Shown one piece after another: positions 50,263 to 59,361 of a stretch of 64,000 nt of DNA (positions within the stretch are counted from its first letter, which is position 1; the number at the start of each line of letters is the position of its first letter). The notes beneath the pieces were generated by a model. That model did no database searches. It was not told the origin of the DNA and was given only the letters and a program-made list of their open reading frames with translations. The translations under genes and the position numbers were made by a program. The DNA is from an uncultured Chitinophaga sp. (GTDB lineage: Bacteria; Bacteroidota; Bacteroidia; Chitinophagales; Chitinophagaceae): contig NZ_CAMLHC010000009.1 in assembly GCF_946479755.1 (NCBI RefSeq), positions 62,001 through 126,000 of the forward strand, written 5' to 3'.

Positions 50263-52990
50263 GGGCCTTCTGGCTATAGCATTATGTTGCAGTGCAGGCA
50301 TACGTGTATCCGCTCAACAGAAAGATACCGTGCCTCCCGCGCAGCCTCCCGCTAATCTGCCGGCAATTATGGCTAATCCGCAACAGTATGAAATTGCCGA
50401 TATCACCGTTGCTGGGACCCAATACCTGGATAAAGCATTACTGCTGTCTCTCTCCGGCCTCAGTGTAGGCGATAAGGTGGTATATCCCGGCGGAGACCAG
50501 TTCACCAAAGCTATCCAAAGCCTCTGGTCCCAGCGTCTCTTCGCTGACGTTACCATCTACGTCACCAAAATCGAAGATGGCAAGATCTGGCTGGAAATCG
50601 GCCTGACGGAAATGCCCCGTATGAACAGCTTTCAGTTCAAAGGCATCAAAAAAACAGAAGCTGACGACATCGCTACCAAAGCCGGCCTCCGTAAAGGCAC
50701 CGTGGTTACCCCGGCCCTTAAACAAAACGTGATCGGCGTAGTGCATAAATTTTACGCTGACAAAGGCTTCGGCAACGCCACCGTAAGAACAGAAGAAAGG
50801 AAAGACAGCGGCCAGGTCAACTCCATGGGCCTCGTCTTCCTGGTAAATAAAGGCAACAAGGTACGTATCGACAATATCAACTTTGTTGGCAACTACAACA
50901 TCCCCGATTCCAAACTCAAAAAGAGAATGAAGGGGACCAAGGAACGCACCCGCTTTACCCTGCACCCCGATACCAGGCAGGTGTATGTGGACTCCCTGGC
51001 ACAGCCGGACGACTTCTGGCAAACCTACGGTTTCCTGCAGCCCACCCGCGCACTCGATAAGCTGGACCCTTACTTCCGCTTCAAACTGTTCAGCTCCGCC
51101 AAATTCAACGAAACGAAGTACATCGAAGATAAAAGCAAAGTGGTGAGCTACTATAACTCCAAAGGTTACAGGGACGCGCTCATCCTCAAAGACACCACCT
51201 ATAAATCCAACGCCAGCAACCTGAACATCGACCTGGCCGTTTCTGAAGGTAAAAAATACTACTTCGGCGACATCACCTGGAAAGGCAACACCCGCTACTC
51301 CGACTCCGTACTGACCCGTATCCTGGGCATCAAAAAAGGAGACGTATATAACCTCGAACTGCTGGAAAAAAGACTCGGTAAACAAATGTCTCAGGAAGGC
51401 GGCGATATCACCGGCTACTACATGGACTATGGCTACCTCTTCTTCCAGATCGATCCGGTGGAAATCGGCATCCGTGGCGATACCATCGACTACGAGATCC
51501 GTTTGCGCGAAGGTCCGCAGGCCACCATCAAAGAAGTACGCATTGCCGGCAACGAAAAAACCAATGAACACGTTATCCGCCGTGAACTGCGTACCATCCC
51601 CGGGGAAAAGTTCAGCCGTGCTGACCTGATCCGCTCCAACCGTGAAATTGCCAACCTCGGCTTCTTCAACCCGGAAAAGATCGGGATGAACCCCGTGCCC
51701 AATGTGGCCGATGGTACCGTGGACATCGACTATACCGTAGAGGAAAAAGCCAATGACCAGCTGGAACTGTCTGCCGGCTGGGGTGGTTATATCGGTCTGA
51801 CCGGTACACTCGGTGTAACGTTCAACAACTTCTCCCTGCGTAACATCTTCCGTAAGGAAACATGGGACCCGCTGCCCAGCGGCGATGGCCAGAAACTCTC
51901 TGTCCGCGTGTCTTCCAACGGTAAAGCATACCGCTCTTACAACTTCTCCTTTACAGAACCCTGGCTGGGCGGTAAAAAACGTAACCAGTTCTCCGTTAGC
52001 TTCTACAGCAGCTACCAGAACCCATACGCTTACAGCAACTACTACGCGAACATCTATAACCAGAACGCCTCTACTACTGATGGCCACTTTAAGGTAATGG
52101 GTGCTTCCGTATCGCTCGGCAAGCAGCTGAAATGGCCGGATGACTTCTTCACGCTGATCTACTCTGTCAACTACCAGCAGTATAAGCTGAAAAACTATAA
52201 CTACTTCGGTATCGCCGGTTTTGACAATGGTACTTCCAATAACCTTAACCTGAAGTTCACCCTGGCGCGTTCTTCTGTGGACCAGCAGATCTTCCCGCGC
52301 AGTGGTTCCAACTTCATGCTGTCTGCCCAGTATACGCCGCCGTATTCTGTGTTCAACCCGAACAAAGACTATACGAAAGAGCCTATCTCCAAACAGTTTA
52401 ATTTTATCGAGTACCAGAAATACCGCTTCAACGCAGAATGGTATGTTCCGTTGAGCCGTCCGATGGGCAGCGACAATAAAACTTTCGTGTTGAAAGTGGC
52501 CGCCAAGTTTGGTTATATCTCCCGGTACAACAACCGTACAACGCTGTCTCCGTTCGGCCGCTTTGAGCTGGGAGGCGACGGTTTGAGCAACTTTGCGATC
52601 TATGACCGTGATATCATCTCCCAGAGAGGTTATCCGGTGTATTATACCTCCGATCCGAGTGTAAACCCGGAAAGTGGTCAGCCGATAGACTACCGTGGAT
52701 TCACCGTATTCAACAAATATGTGATGGAGCTGCGTTATCCGTTCAGCCTGAACCCCAGTTCCACCATTTTTGGCCTGGCGTTCATTGAGGCGGCCAATGG
52801 TTACCGCGACATGCAGGATTACAATCCTTTCCGCCTGCGTCGCTCTGCTGGTATAGGTATGCGCTTCTATCTGCCGATGTTTGGTTTGCTTGGATTTGAT
52901 TATGGTATAGGATTTGACCGTATCAAGTCCGGCGGTGGCCTGAAGGATGCAGCTAAGTTTACCTTCATGCTCGGCTTTGAACCAGAATAA
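50243..52990 (+). CDS. bamA: outer-membrane protein assembly factor BamA
   Basis: Central Omp85 protein (915 residues) that folds beta-barrel proteins into the outer membrane. A signal peptide (MKKLFPKGLLAIALCCSAG) is followed by five POTRA-like repeats (about 45-470; for example ITVAGTQYLDKALLLSLSGLSVGD and EVRIAGNEKTNEHVIRRELRTIPGE) and a 16-strand barrel (about 480-915) with the GxGRF/RGF-like element in QPIDYRGFTVFNKYVMELRYPF. ATG 50243, not the earlier in-frame TTG 50213, begins the signal peptide. Overlap with uppS and the two OmpH/Skp genes that follow point to one operon. Confidence 0.95.
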   Translation: MKKLFPKGLLAIALCCSAGIRVSAQQKDTVPPAQPPANLPAIMANPQQYEIADITVAGTQYLDKALLLSLSGLSVGDKVVYPGGDQFTKAIQSLWSQRLFADVTIYVTKIEDGKIWLEIGLTEMPRMNSFQFKGIKKTEADDIATKAGLRKGTVVTPALKQNVIGVVHKFYADKGFGNATVRTEERKDSGQVNSMGLVFLVNKGNKVRIDNINFVGNYNIPDSKLKKRMKGTKERTRFTLHPDTRQVYVDSLAQPDDFWQTYGFLQPTRALDKLDPYFRFKLFSSAKFNETKYIEDKSKVVSYYNSKGYRDALILKDTTYKSNASNLNIDLAVSEGKKYYFGDITWKGNTRYSDSVLTRILGIKKGDVYNLELLEKRLGKQMSQEGGDITGYYMDYGYLFFQIDPVEIGIRGDTIDYEIRLREGPQATIKEVRIAGNEKTNEHVIRRELRTIPGEKFSRADLIRSNREIANLGFFNPEKIGMNPVPNVADGTVDIDYTVEEKANDQLELSAGWGGYIGLTGTLGVTFNNFSLRNIFRKETWDPLPSGDGQKLSVRVSSNGKAYRSYNFSFTEPWLGGKKRNQFSVSFYSSYQNPYAYSNYYANIYNQNASTTDGHFKVMGASVSLGKQLKWPDDFFTLIYSVNYQQYKLKNYNYFGIAGFDNGTSNNLNLKFTLARSSVDQQIFPRSGSNFMLSAQYTPPYSVFNPNKDYTKEPISKQFNFIEYQKYRFNAEWYVPLSRPMGSDNKTFVLKVAAKFGYISRYNNRTTLSPFGRFELGGDGLSNFAIYDRDIISQRGYPVYYTSDPSVNPESGQPIDYRGFTVFNKYVMELRYPFSLNPSSTIFGLAFIEAANGYRDMQDYNPFRLRRSAGIGMRFYLPMFGLLGFDYGIGFDRIKSGGGLKDAAKFTFMLGFEPE

Positions 52991-53056
52991 TTGTGAAATA
53001 AATTTATATATTGCAAAGATTAACCGGTGTTCCGGAAGCCAAAAATCTATAGTAGC

Positions 53057-53572
53057 ATGAAGAAAATATTTATTACAGCGGCCTTAGTGGTGGCCATGGC
53101 AGGTGCAGCCAATGCACAGCGCTATTGTGTGATAGATACCAAATATATCCTGGAGAGCATCCCTGAATACAAGGACTCCCAGAAAAAACTGGATGCTGTG
53201 GCGGAACAATGGCAGAAAGAGATTGACGCCAAGTTCCAGGAAGTGGATAAAATGTACAAGTCTTACCAGGCGGAGCAGGTGATGCTCACAGAAGAGCTGA
53301 AACGCAAGCGGGAAGACGAGATCGTGGCAAAGGAGAAAGAAGCCAAGGACCTGCAGAAGAAACGTTTCGGATATGAAGGGGACCTGTTTAAAAAGCGGGA
53401 GGAGCTGGTAAAGCCGATCCAGGACAAGATCTACAATGCTGTTCAGAAGCTTTCTGCCAGCAGGATGTATGACTTCGTACTGGACAAGGCCGGCGGCACC
53501 ACCGTTATTTTCTCAGATCCTAAACTGGATAAAAGCGAGGAAATATTGAAATCGCTGGGCGTAAAGAAATAA
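53057..53572 (+). CDS. OmpH/Skp family periplasmic chaperone
   Basis: Exported protein of 171 residues: signal peptide (MKKIFITAALVVAMAGAANA), short strand RYCVIDTKYILESIPEY, then long charged coiled-coil helices (about 45-135) and a closing beta segment. Skp-type trimers hold unfolded outer-membrane proteins on their way to BamA, whose gene ends 66 bp upstream. Start ATG 53057 opens the signal peptide. Confidence 0.9.
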   Translation: MKKIFITAALVVAMAGAANAQRYCVIDTKYILESIPEYKDSQKKLDAVAEQWQKEIDAKFQEVDKMYKSYQAEQVMLTEELKRKREDEIVAKEKEAKDLQKKRFGYEGDLFKKREELVKPIQDKIYNAVQKLSASRMYDFVLDKAGGTTVIFSDPKLDKSEEILKSLGVKK

Positions 53573-53633
53573 TCATCTCGTACCTATTTTTTAACTAATA
53601 AGTATTAAAATTTTTTTAAACACAGACAACATC

Positions 53634-54143
53634 ATGAAGAAGTTCGTAATTATTGCTTTCGTGGCAGTTACCGGTTTGTTCAGCGTGAATGCAATGGCCC
53701 AGTCCAAAGTAGCACATATCAATGCGCAAGCGCTCGTAGGTAGCATGCCTGAAGCCAAAAAAGCAGAGACTGATCTCCAGACTTATGCACAAAGCCTGGA
53801 AGCTGAGGGCAAAACAATGGTGGACGAGTACACTAAAAAAGTAAAAGAATTCGACGAGAAAGCGGCCAGCATGACTGACAATATGAAAGAAATCAAAGGC
53901 CGTGAAATCCAGGACGCACAGAAACGTATCCAGGATTACCGCGAAAGAGCAGAACAACAGGTACAGCAGAAACAACAGGACCTGCTGAAACCCATCTACG
54001 ATAAAGCCCGCAAAGCGATCGAAGACGTTGCCAAAGAAAAAGGTTACGGTTATGTGATCGACAGCTCCGCTGGTCTGCTGCTGGTGTCTCCTTCCGGTGA
54101 CGACCTGCTGCCTGCAGTAAAAGCTAAACTCGGTATCAAATAA
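53634..54143 (+). CDS. OmpH/Skp family periplasmic chaperone (second copy)
   Basis: Second Skp-like protein, 169 residues: signal peptide (MKKFVIIAFVAVTGLFSVNAMAQ), KVAHINAQALVGSMPEAKKAE strand, long coiled coil (about 40-130) and a C-terminal YGYVIDSSAGLLLVSPSGDDL beta segment. It follows the first copy by 61 bp; tandem ompH genes after bamA are usual in Bacteroidota. A terminator hairpin follows. Confidence 0.9.
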   Translation: MKKFVIIAFVAVTGLFSVNAMAQSKVAHINAQALVGSMPEAKKAETDLQTYAQSLEAEGKTMVDEYTKKVKEFDEKAASMTDNMKEIKGREIQDAQKRIQDYRERAEQQVQQKQQDLLKPIYDKARKAIEDVAKEKGYGYVIDSSAGLLLVSPSGDDLLPAVKAKLGIK

Positions 54144-54164
54144 TTAACTTCGTTAATATAAGAG

Positions 54165-54197
54165 ATGGAATACGGCGGATGCTGTATTCCATTTTTT
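54165..54197 (+). terminator. terminator after the ompH pair
   Basis: A 9-bp stem (54165-54173 with 54184-54192) with a 10-nt loop is followed by TTTTTT. Confidence 0.8.
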
Positions 54198-54249
54198 ATT
54201 CCGGAAGCAGGTATTTTGCGATTTATTTTACTTTTTGAATTATTTCTGC

Positions 54250-54257
54250 TACCTTTG
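54250..54257 (+). promoter_or_regulatory. candidate -7 element for rpmH-rnpA
   Basis: TACCTTTG matches TAnnTTTG, about 73 nt before the rpmH ATG. The -33 partner is unclear. Confidence 0.45.
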
Positions 54258-54330
54258 CCTTCCGTTTTAAAAATAGTGTCTCCGAAAGGGGAATCTTTTA
54301 GTATAGTACAGGTAAAAACATAAAAAAGAA

Positions 54331-54486
54331 ATGAAACGTACTTTTCAACCGCATAACAGACGCAGAAAGAGCGTTCACGGCTTCAGAAAGAGAATGGAAA
54401 CTGCCAACGGCCGTAAGGTACTGGCTTCCCGCAGAGCTAAAGGTCGTAAGAAGCTGACTGTTTCTGACGAGCGTAAGCTGAAATAA
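54331..54486 (+). CDS. rpmH: 50S ribosomal protein L34
   Basis: Ribosomal protein of 51 residues, highly basic, beginning [18 protein letters not shown] and containing the universal [24 protein letters not shown] segment. It is followed after 24 nt by the rnpA reading frame, the usual gene order. An A-rich AAAAAAGAA stretch lies just before its ATG. Confidence 0.97.
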   Translation: MKRTFQPHNRRRKSVHGFRKRMETANGRKVLASRRAKGRKKLTVSDERKLK

Positions 54487-54510
54487 TCCAGTAGCTAAAT
54501 ACTATTTGCC

Positions 54511-54897
54511 ATAAAAACTTATTCTTTTACAAAAGAGGAGAGGTTAAAGAGCAGAAAACTTATTGAAACGCTTTTTCGTGAAGGAAAAGCGTTTTCTGTT
54601 TTCCCGTTCCGTGTCGTTTACCTGCCCGTGAAGGAGCTGCCGGTAAACAAGTATCCGGTGCAGGTAGGCTTTAGCGCCTCCTCCCGGCGTTTTCCCCATG
54701 CGGTAGACCGTAACCGTATTAAAAGGCTTTCCCGTGAAGCCTGGCGCCTCCAGAAGCAGGGACTGTATGACCACCTGCGCGCCGAATCCCGCCAACTCGC
54801 CGTTTTCCTCGTCTACACCGATAAAAAAATAGCGGATTTTTCTACCCTTCACCATAAAATTTCGGTAATTTTAGAGAAATTGAAAAATAGCTACTAG
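54511..54897 (+). CDS. rnpA: ribonuclease P protein component (non-canonical start)
   Basis: Protein subunit of RNase P, which trims the 5' ends of tRNA precursors. The frame encodes the expected N-terminus (TKEERLKSRKLIETLFREGKAF) and the RNR signature VDRNRIKRLSREAW. Yet from the in-frame stop TAA (54496-54498) to GTG 54628 there is no ATG, GTG or TTG; a start at 54628 would remove about 39 conserved residues. The most natural start is ATA 54511 (reading I/M-K-T-Y-S-F-T-K-E-E), giving 128 residues. AUA initiation, a sequencing error, or frameshifted entry are the alternatives. Gene identity is firm; start position is not. Confidence 0.85.
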   Translation: MKTYSFTKEERLKSRKLIETLFREGKAFSVFPFRVVYLPVKELPVNKYPVQVGFSASSRRFPHAVDRNRIKRLSREAWRLQKQGLYDHLRAESRQLAVFLVYTDKKIADFSTLHHKISVILEKLKNSY

Positions 54898-54910
54898 CCT
54901 GTTGCTGTTA

Positions 54911-54979
54911 GCTTTTAGGGAATGCTGGGAAAGTTGTTTTACTAAAAGCCGACACCCCGGCGGGCTATAGCCTAAAAGC
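54911..54979. repeat. short inverted repeat before yidD
   Basis: GCTTTTAGG (54911-54919) and CCTAAAAGC (54971-54979) form 9-bp arms, with a further CTAAAAGCC copy between them. It fills the 90-bp spacer between rnpA and yidD. Confidence 0.5.
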
Positions 54980-54987
54980 GATGCTAT

Positions 54988-55209
54988 ATGAAGCGCTGGT
55001 TAAGTTACCCGTTTATCTTCCTGATTAAAGTATATCAGTGGCTGATCTCTCCGCTGCTCGGCGCCAAATGCCGCTATACGCCCACCTGCTCCCAATACGG
55101 GCTGGAAGCGTTCCGGAAACACGGCGTTTTTAAAGGAGGCTATCTGACGATAAAGCGTATCTTGTCGTGCCACCCCTGGGGAGGGCACGGTTACGATCCG
55201 GTTCCCTGA
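54988..55209 (+). CDS. yidD: membrane protein insertion efficiency factor YidD
   Basis: Small membrane-associated protein of 73 residues assisting YidC-dependent insertion. The N-terminal amphipathic helix [17 protein letters not shown] is followed by the conserved [19 protein letters not shown] and [13 protein letters not shown], including the three family cysteines. Order rpmH-rnpA-yidD is the common bacterial arrangement, here without yidC or dnaA alongside. Confidence 0.95.
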   Translation: MKRWLSYPFIFLIKVYQWLISPLLGAKCRYTPTCSQYGLEAFRKHGVFKGGYLTIKRILSCHPWGGHGYDPVP

Positions 55210-55265
55210 TAGCGCCGTATCCACCCGCCAACGATCATCATCATTCATCTTATACCCTCTTTTGC

Positions 55266-56942
55266 ATGCGTGCATTTTTGAATAAAAGGAAAAAGTTGCT
55301 GGCAGCCCTGCTGTTGCTGGTCACCGCCGGTGGCCTCTTCGCCTATAACGAAAGCGACCGCTACTTCCAGATCGCCAAAAACCTCGATATCTTCGCCGCC
55401 TTTTACCGGGAGCTGAATACCTACTATGTAGACGACCTGCCCCCCGAAAAAGTGATGCACCGGGGCATTGAGGCCATCCTGGAAGAAACAGACCCCTTCA
55501 CCGATTTTGTGACCGAAGAGAACCTGGACGACCTGAAGTTCATGGCAACAGGCAAATATGGTGGGGTAGGCGCCTCTATCAATAAAAACGGGGAATGGAC
55601 GGCCATCACCGACGTATATGAAGGCAGCCCGATGGACAAAGCCGGTGTAAAACCCGGTGACATCATCGTTACCATGGATGGTAAATCCGTAAAAGACACT
55701 CCCCAGGAAGAAATCAGCAAACTGCTGAAAGGCGCTCCCGGCACCCCCCTGGACATCCTCTTCCGGAACCCGGTAAGCGGTAAGGAAACGCCTAAAAAGA
55801 TCATCCGCGAGGAGATCAACGTAAAGCCTGTCAGCTACTCCGGCCTGGTAGGTAAAGACGTGGCCTATATCCGGATGACACAGTTCACCGAAAACAGCGG
55901 CGCCATGGTGCGCAGCGCCTTCCAGCAGCTGAAACAGGCTAATCCAGGCCTCAAAGGCGTGATACTGGACCTGCGCGGCAACCCCGGTGGCCTGCTGGAC
56001 GAGGCGGTGGTGGTATCCAACATCTTCGTGGAAAAAAACAAACTCATTGTCAGCACCAAAGGCAAAGTAAAAAACTGGGACCGTAATTACGAAACTTCAG
56101 AAGCGCCGCTGGACACCCATATTCCGTTGGCAGTACTGACCAACCACTCCTCCGCTTCCGCAGCGGAAATCGTGGCAGGGGCCGTACAGGACCTCGACAG
56201 GGGCCTGGTGATCGGTCAGCGCTCCTATGGCAAGGGCCTCGTGCAAACCACCCGCCAGTTGCCTTATAATACCAAACTGAAAGTCACCACTGCTAAATAC
56301 TATACACCCAGCGGCCGCTGTATTCAGGCGATCGACTACTCCCACCGCGCCGACGACGGCAGCGTGGACTATGTGCCGGACTCCCTGAAAAAGACGTTCC
56401 GTACCGTGAACGGCCGTACGGTAAAAGACGGTGGCGGTATCGAACCGGACACCCTCGTGCCCCCGACGTATATCAGCCAGGTGTCTGCCACCCTGCTGCG
56501 CAAACAGTTTATCTTCGACTATGCTACCAGCTATTATTACAGTCACCCGAAGATAGCGCCAGCCGGAGATTTTGCGTTGACAGACGAAGAGTTCGCCGAT
56601 TTTGAACGTTATCTCGACAACAAGGATTACAGCTATAAGACCCGCAGTGAAGACGCGCTGGAAAATTTTAAAAACACCGCCAGGCGCGAGAAGTACTACG
56701 ACGCCGTGTCTAAAGAGCTGGAACAGCTGGAGCTGAAGATGAAACATGATAAGAAGCAGGACCTGCTGAAAAATAAAACGGAGATCAAACGCCTGCTGGA
56801 AGAGGAAATCACCAACCGGTATTATTCACAGCAAGGCCGTATCGCCAAATCGCTGGCGTGGGACCGGGAGGTAAACACGGCAGCAGCCATGCTTCGCGAC
56901 CCGGCAGCCTACAAACAGGCGTTAAGTACCAGCCGCAAGTAA
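55266..56942 (+). CDS. S41 C-terminal processing peptidase (CtpA/Prc type)
   Basis: Periplasmic serine protease of 558 residues. N-terminal membrane/signal segment (about 8-26), helical part, PDZ domain (about 93-170, GGVGASINKNGE), and tail-specific protease domain with the Ser-Lys dyad: S296 in NHSSASAAEIVAG and K323 in RSYGKGLVQT. ILDLRGNPGGLLDEAV is the family core. The C-terminal 110 residues are charged and helical. Proteases of this type trim or degrade envelope proteins. An open frame extends upstream to 55167 but overlaps yidD; ATG 55266 is preferred. Confidence 0.92.
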   Translation: MRAFLNKRKKLLAALLLLVTAGGLFAYNESDRYFQIAKNLDIFAAFYRELNTYYVDDLPPEKVMHRGIEAILEETDPFTDFVTEENLDDLKFMATGKYGGVGASINKNGEWTAITDVYEGSPMDKAGVKPGDIIVTMDGKSVKDTPQEEISKLLKGAPGTPLDILFRNPVSGKETPKKIIREEINVKPVSYSGLVGKDVAYIRMTQFTENSGAMVRSAFQQLKQANPGLKGVILDLRGNPGGLLDEAVVVSNIFVEKNKLIVSTKGKVKNWDRNYETSEAPLDTHIPLAVLTNHSSASAAEIVAGAVQDLDRGLVIGQRSYGKGLVQTTRQLPYNTKLKVTTAKYYTPSGRCIQAIDYSHRADDGSVDYVPDSLKKTFRTVNGRTVKDGGGIEPDTLVPPTYISQVSATLLRKQFIFDYATSYYYSHPKIAPAGDFALTDEEFADFERYLDNKDYSYKTRSEDALENFKNTARREKYYDAVSKELEQLELKMKHDKKQDLLKNKTEIKRLLEEEITNRYYSQQGRIAKSLAWDREVNTAAAMLRDPAAYKQALSTSRK

Positions 56943-56966
56943 ATACAACACATCCGATATTACTGT

Positions 56967-56998
56967 AAAGCCTGCTTCCCTTGCCCGGAGCAGGCTTT
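56967..56998 (+). terminator. terminator-like hairpin after the S41 peptidase
   Basis: A perfect 10-bp stem (56967-56976 with 56989-56998) with a 12-nt loop; the 3' arm ends in TTT then CG. Confidence 0.65.
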
Positions 56999-57088
56999 CG
57001 TATTTGCTAAAATTATGATTTCCCATTTATTGTTTTTATTTTAACCAACGCATTCATCAATTTCTTCCATTAAAGTAAAAAGATATAC

Positions 57089-58471
57089 ATGCCAGTAAAT
57101 TCCAACGAAAGCTCACGCCGGCATTTTATCAGCAAATTTGCAAAAGGTGTGGTGGGGGCCTCTTTATTGCCTAGCATCATTACAGCAGCTGACAGAAAAC
57201 GGAACGTTGAATCACTCTCACGACTAAACGAAAAGTACAGTGCCAATGACCAGATCCAGGTGGCATTGATTGGCGCCGGAGGTATGGGCACCGCAGATGC
57301 CAATACCGCCATCACCGTACCCGGTGTGAAGCTTGTAGCAGCCTGTGACCTGTATGACGGCCGCCTGGCGGACGCCAAAAAGAAATGGGGCAATGATATT
57401 TTCACTACCCGCAACTACAATGAAATCCTTGACCGTAAAGATATCGACGCGGTAATCATTGCAGTGCCGGACTTCTGGCATAAGGAGATTTCCGTGGCCG
57501 CGATGAACAAAGGCAAATCTGTGTATTGCGAAAAGCCGATGGTACACGACGTCAGCGAAGGCCCTGCCGTAGTAGACGCACAGAAAAGAAACAGCAAAGT
57601 GGTGTACCAGGTAGGCAGCCAGGGCATGAGCTCACTGGGCAATGAAAAAGCCCGTCAGCTGCTGAAAGACGGTGCTATCGGTAAACTGAACTATGCAGAA
57701 GGTTTCTGGGCGCGTATGTCGCCAACAGGCGCCTGGCAGTACCCGATCCCGGCAGATGCTTCCACTAAAACGGTAGATTGGGACGCTTACCTCAAAAATG
57801 CGCCCAAACGCGCGTTTGACCCGCTGCGTTTCTTCCGCTGGCGTAATTACAAAGACTATGGCACCGGTGTTTCCGGCGACCTGTTCGTACACCTGTTCTC
57901 CAGCCTTCACCTGGTAACCGGTTCTATCGGCCCGAATAAAGTAATGGCTACCGGTGGCCTGCGCTACTGGAAAGATGGCCGTGAGGTGCCCGACATTATG
58001 CTGGGCATGTTCGATTATCCGGAAACAGCCATCCATCCGGCATTTAACCTGTCGCTCCGCGTGAACTTTGTGGATGGTACCGGTGGTACCAACTACCTGC
58101 GTATGGTGGGCAGCGAAGGCTCCATGACCGTGGAATGGGACCGCGTAACGTTGTACCGCAACAGGGTGGCGGTAGACGAGAATGATCCGCTGGCAGCCGC
58201 CAACGCCGCTGCTGACGCTGCCAAATCGTATACCTATCACCGTGCCGAAATGCTGTCGCCCGATAAAATGATATATGAAGCCGACAAAGGCTATAAAGGC
58301 GCGCACTTTGATCACTTCTACAACCTGTTCAATGCCATGCGTACCGGTGGCAAAGTAGCGGAAGATCCGTTGTTCGGTTTCCGTGCAGCTGCACCGGCGT
58401 TACTGTGTAACGAAAGTTATTTCAACAATAAGATCATTCAGTGGGACCCACAGAACCTGAAAGTTGTATAA
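57089..58471 (+). CDS. Tat-exported Gfo/Idh/MocA family oxidoreductase
   Basis: NAD(P)-dependent sugar oxidoreductase of 460 residues. The N-terminus has a twin-arginine signal (S-R10-R11-H-F-I with a hydrophobic stretch GVVGASLLPSIITAA), so it is exported folded, presumably with its cofactor. The Rossmann motif IGAGGMG and the family EKPMVHD (catalytic Lys) are present, followed by the alpha/beta C-terminal domain. It is 20 bp upstream of a DUF1080 lipoprotein gene; this pair is typical of systems that oxidise glycosides at C3 and then cleave the 3-keto product. Confidence 0.9.
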   Translation: MPVNSNESSRRHFISKFAKGVVGASLLPSIITAADRKRNVESLSRLNEKYSANDQIQVALIGAGGMGTADANTAITVPGVKLVAACDLYDGRLADAKKKWGNDIFTTRNYNEILDRKDIDAVIIAVPDFWHKEISVAAMNKGKSVYCEKPMVHDVSEGPAVVDAQKRNSKVVYQVGSQGMSSLGNEKARQLLKDGAIGKLNYAEGFWARMSPTGAWQYPIPADASTKTVDWDAYLKNAPKRAFDPLRFFRWRNYKDYGTGVSGDLFVHLFSSLHLVTGSIGPNKVMATGGLRYWKDGREVPDIMLGMFDYPETAIHPAFNLSLRVNFVDGTGGTNYLRMVGSEGSMTVEWDRVTLYRNRVAVDENDPLAAANAAADAAKSYTYHRAEMLSPDKMIYEADKGYKGAHFDHFYNLFNAMRTGGKVAEDPLFGFRAAAPALLCNESYFNNKIIQWDPQNLKVV

Positions 58472-58491
58472 TCCATAAAAACGTGAACCAT

Positions 58492-59286
58492 ATGAAAAAG
58501 TTTTTAGTACCTGCCTTGTCCGTGATGGCTGTCACTGTGATGTCTTGCGGCGGAGGCGCTACCAAAGAAGCGAAAGATTCAACAGTTGTAACGGATTCGG
58601 TGACCACTACCGCCCCGGCAGCTACCGCGGTAGACACTACAGCGATCACTGCGCTCAGCGAAGCGGATAAAGCCGCCGGCTGGCAATTGCTGTTCAACGG
58701 CACCAGCAAAGACGGCTGGCGCGGTTTCAAAAACAAACCTACCGAACCATGGGTAGTGGAAAACGGTATCCTGCACTGCCTGGGCAGCACTACCGATAAA
58801 AGCGACAAACGCGGCGACCTGATCACCGACAAGGAATATGAGAACTTCGAACTGGTAGCCGACTGGAAACTGGCGCCCAAAGGCAACAGCGGTATCCTGT
58901 ACATGGTGACCGAAGAATTTGACGCTCCCTACCTGAGCGGACCGGAGTATCAGATCATTGATGACAATAACTTCCCGGAGAAGCTGGAAGACTGGCAGAA
59001 AACCGGCGCCAACTATGCGATGAATCCTCCACTGGTGGCTGCATCCAACCCTATCGGACAGTGGAATACCACCCGTATCGTTGTTAACAAAGGACATGTG
59101 GAGCACTGGCTGAACGGGCAGAAAACAGCCGAATATGACCTTGGCTCAGAAGAGTGGAAGAAGCATAAAGCGGAAGGCAAATGGAAAGACGCCAAAGGCT
59201 ACGGTATGTCTAAAAAAGGCCACATTACGTTGCAGGACCATGGCAGCGAAATCTGGTTCAAGAATATCAAGATCAAAGAACTGTAA
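58492..59286 (+). CDS. DUF1080 (3-keto-disaccharide hydrolase-like) lipoprotein
   Basis: Lipoprotein of 264 residues. Signal peptide with lipobox VMSC (Cys at about 20), a Thr/Ala-rich linker (to about 60), then a concanavalin-A-like DUF1080 domain starting WQLLFNGTSKDGW and including ENFELVADWKLAPKGNSGI and LQDHGSEIWFKNIKIKEL. Members of this family hydrolyse 3-keto-glycosides. ATG 58492 opens the lipoprotein signal. It is 20 bp after the Gfo/Idh/MocA gene; the two probably act on the same sugar in the periplasm. Confidence 0.9.
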   Translation: MKKFLVPALSVMAVTVMSCGGGATKEAKDSTVVTDSVTTTAPAATAVDTTAITALSEADKAAGWQLLFNGTSKDGWRGFKNKPTEPWVVENGILHCLGSTTDKSDKRGDLITDKEYENFELVADWKLAPKGNSGILYMVTEEFDAPYLSGPEYQIIDDNNFPEKLEDWQKTGANYAMNPPLVAASNPIGQWNTTRIVVNKGHVEHWLNGQKTAEYDLGSEEWKKHKAEGKWKDAKGYGMSKKGHITLQDHGSEIWFKNIKIKEL

Positions 59287-59306
59287 CAGGTTGTACCTGC
59301 TATAAA

Positions 59307-59347
59307 AAACAAACCCCGCCATCATGATGGCGGGGTTTGTTTTTTTA
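59307..59347. terminator. bidirectional terminator
   Basis: A perfect palindrome of 18-bp half-length (59307-59324 with 59325-59342) with T- and A-runs separates the DUF1080 gene from convergent superoxide dismutase. Confidence 0.9.
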
Positions 59348-59361
59348 TAGGAGCTAATACC

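Noticed and set aside
50438..52087. 549-codon open frame on the minus strand across bamA
   Set aside because: Antisense shadow of bamA: the frame has no recognisable domain, and the plus strand encodes clear POTRA repeats and barrel.
54331..55209. Replication origin next to rpmH-rnpA-yidD
   Set aside because: No dnaA, dnaN or cluster of DnaA boxes is present; the trio alone does not mark an origin in Bacteroidota.
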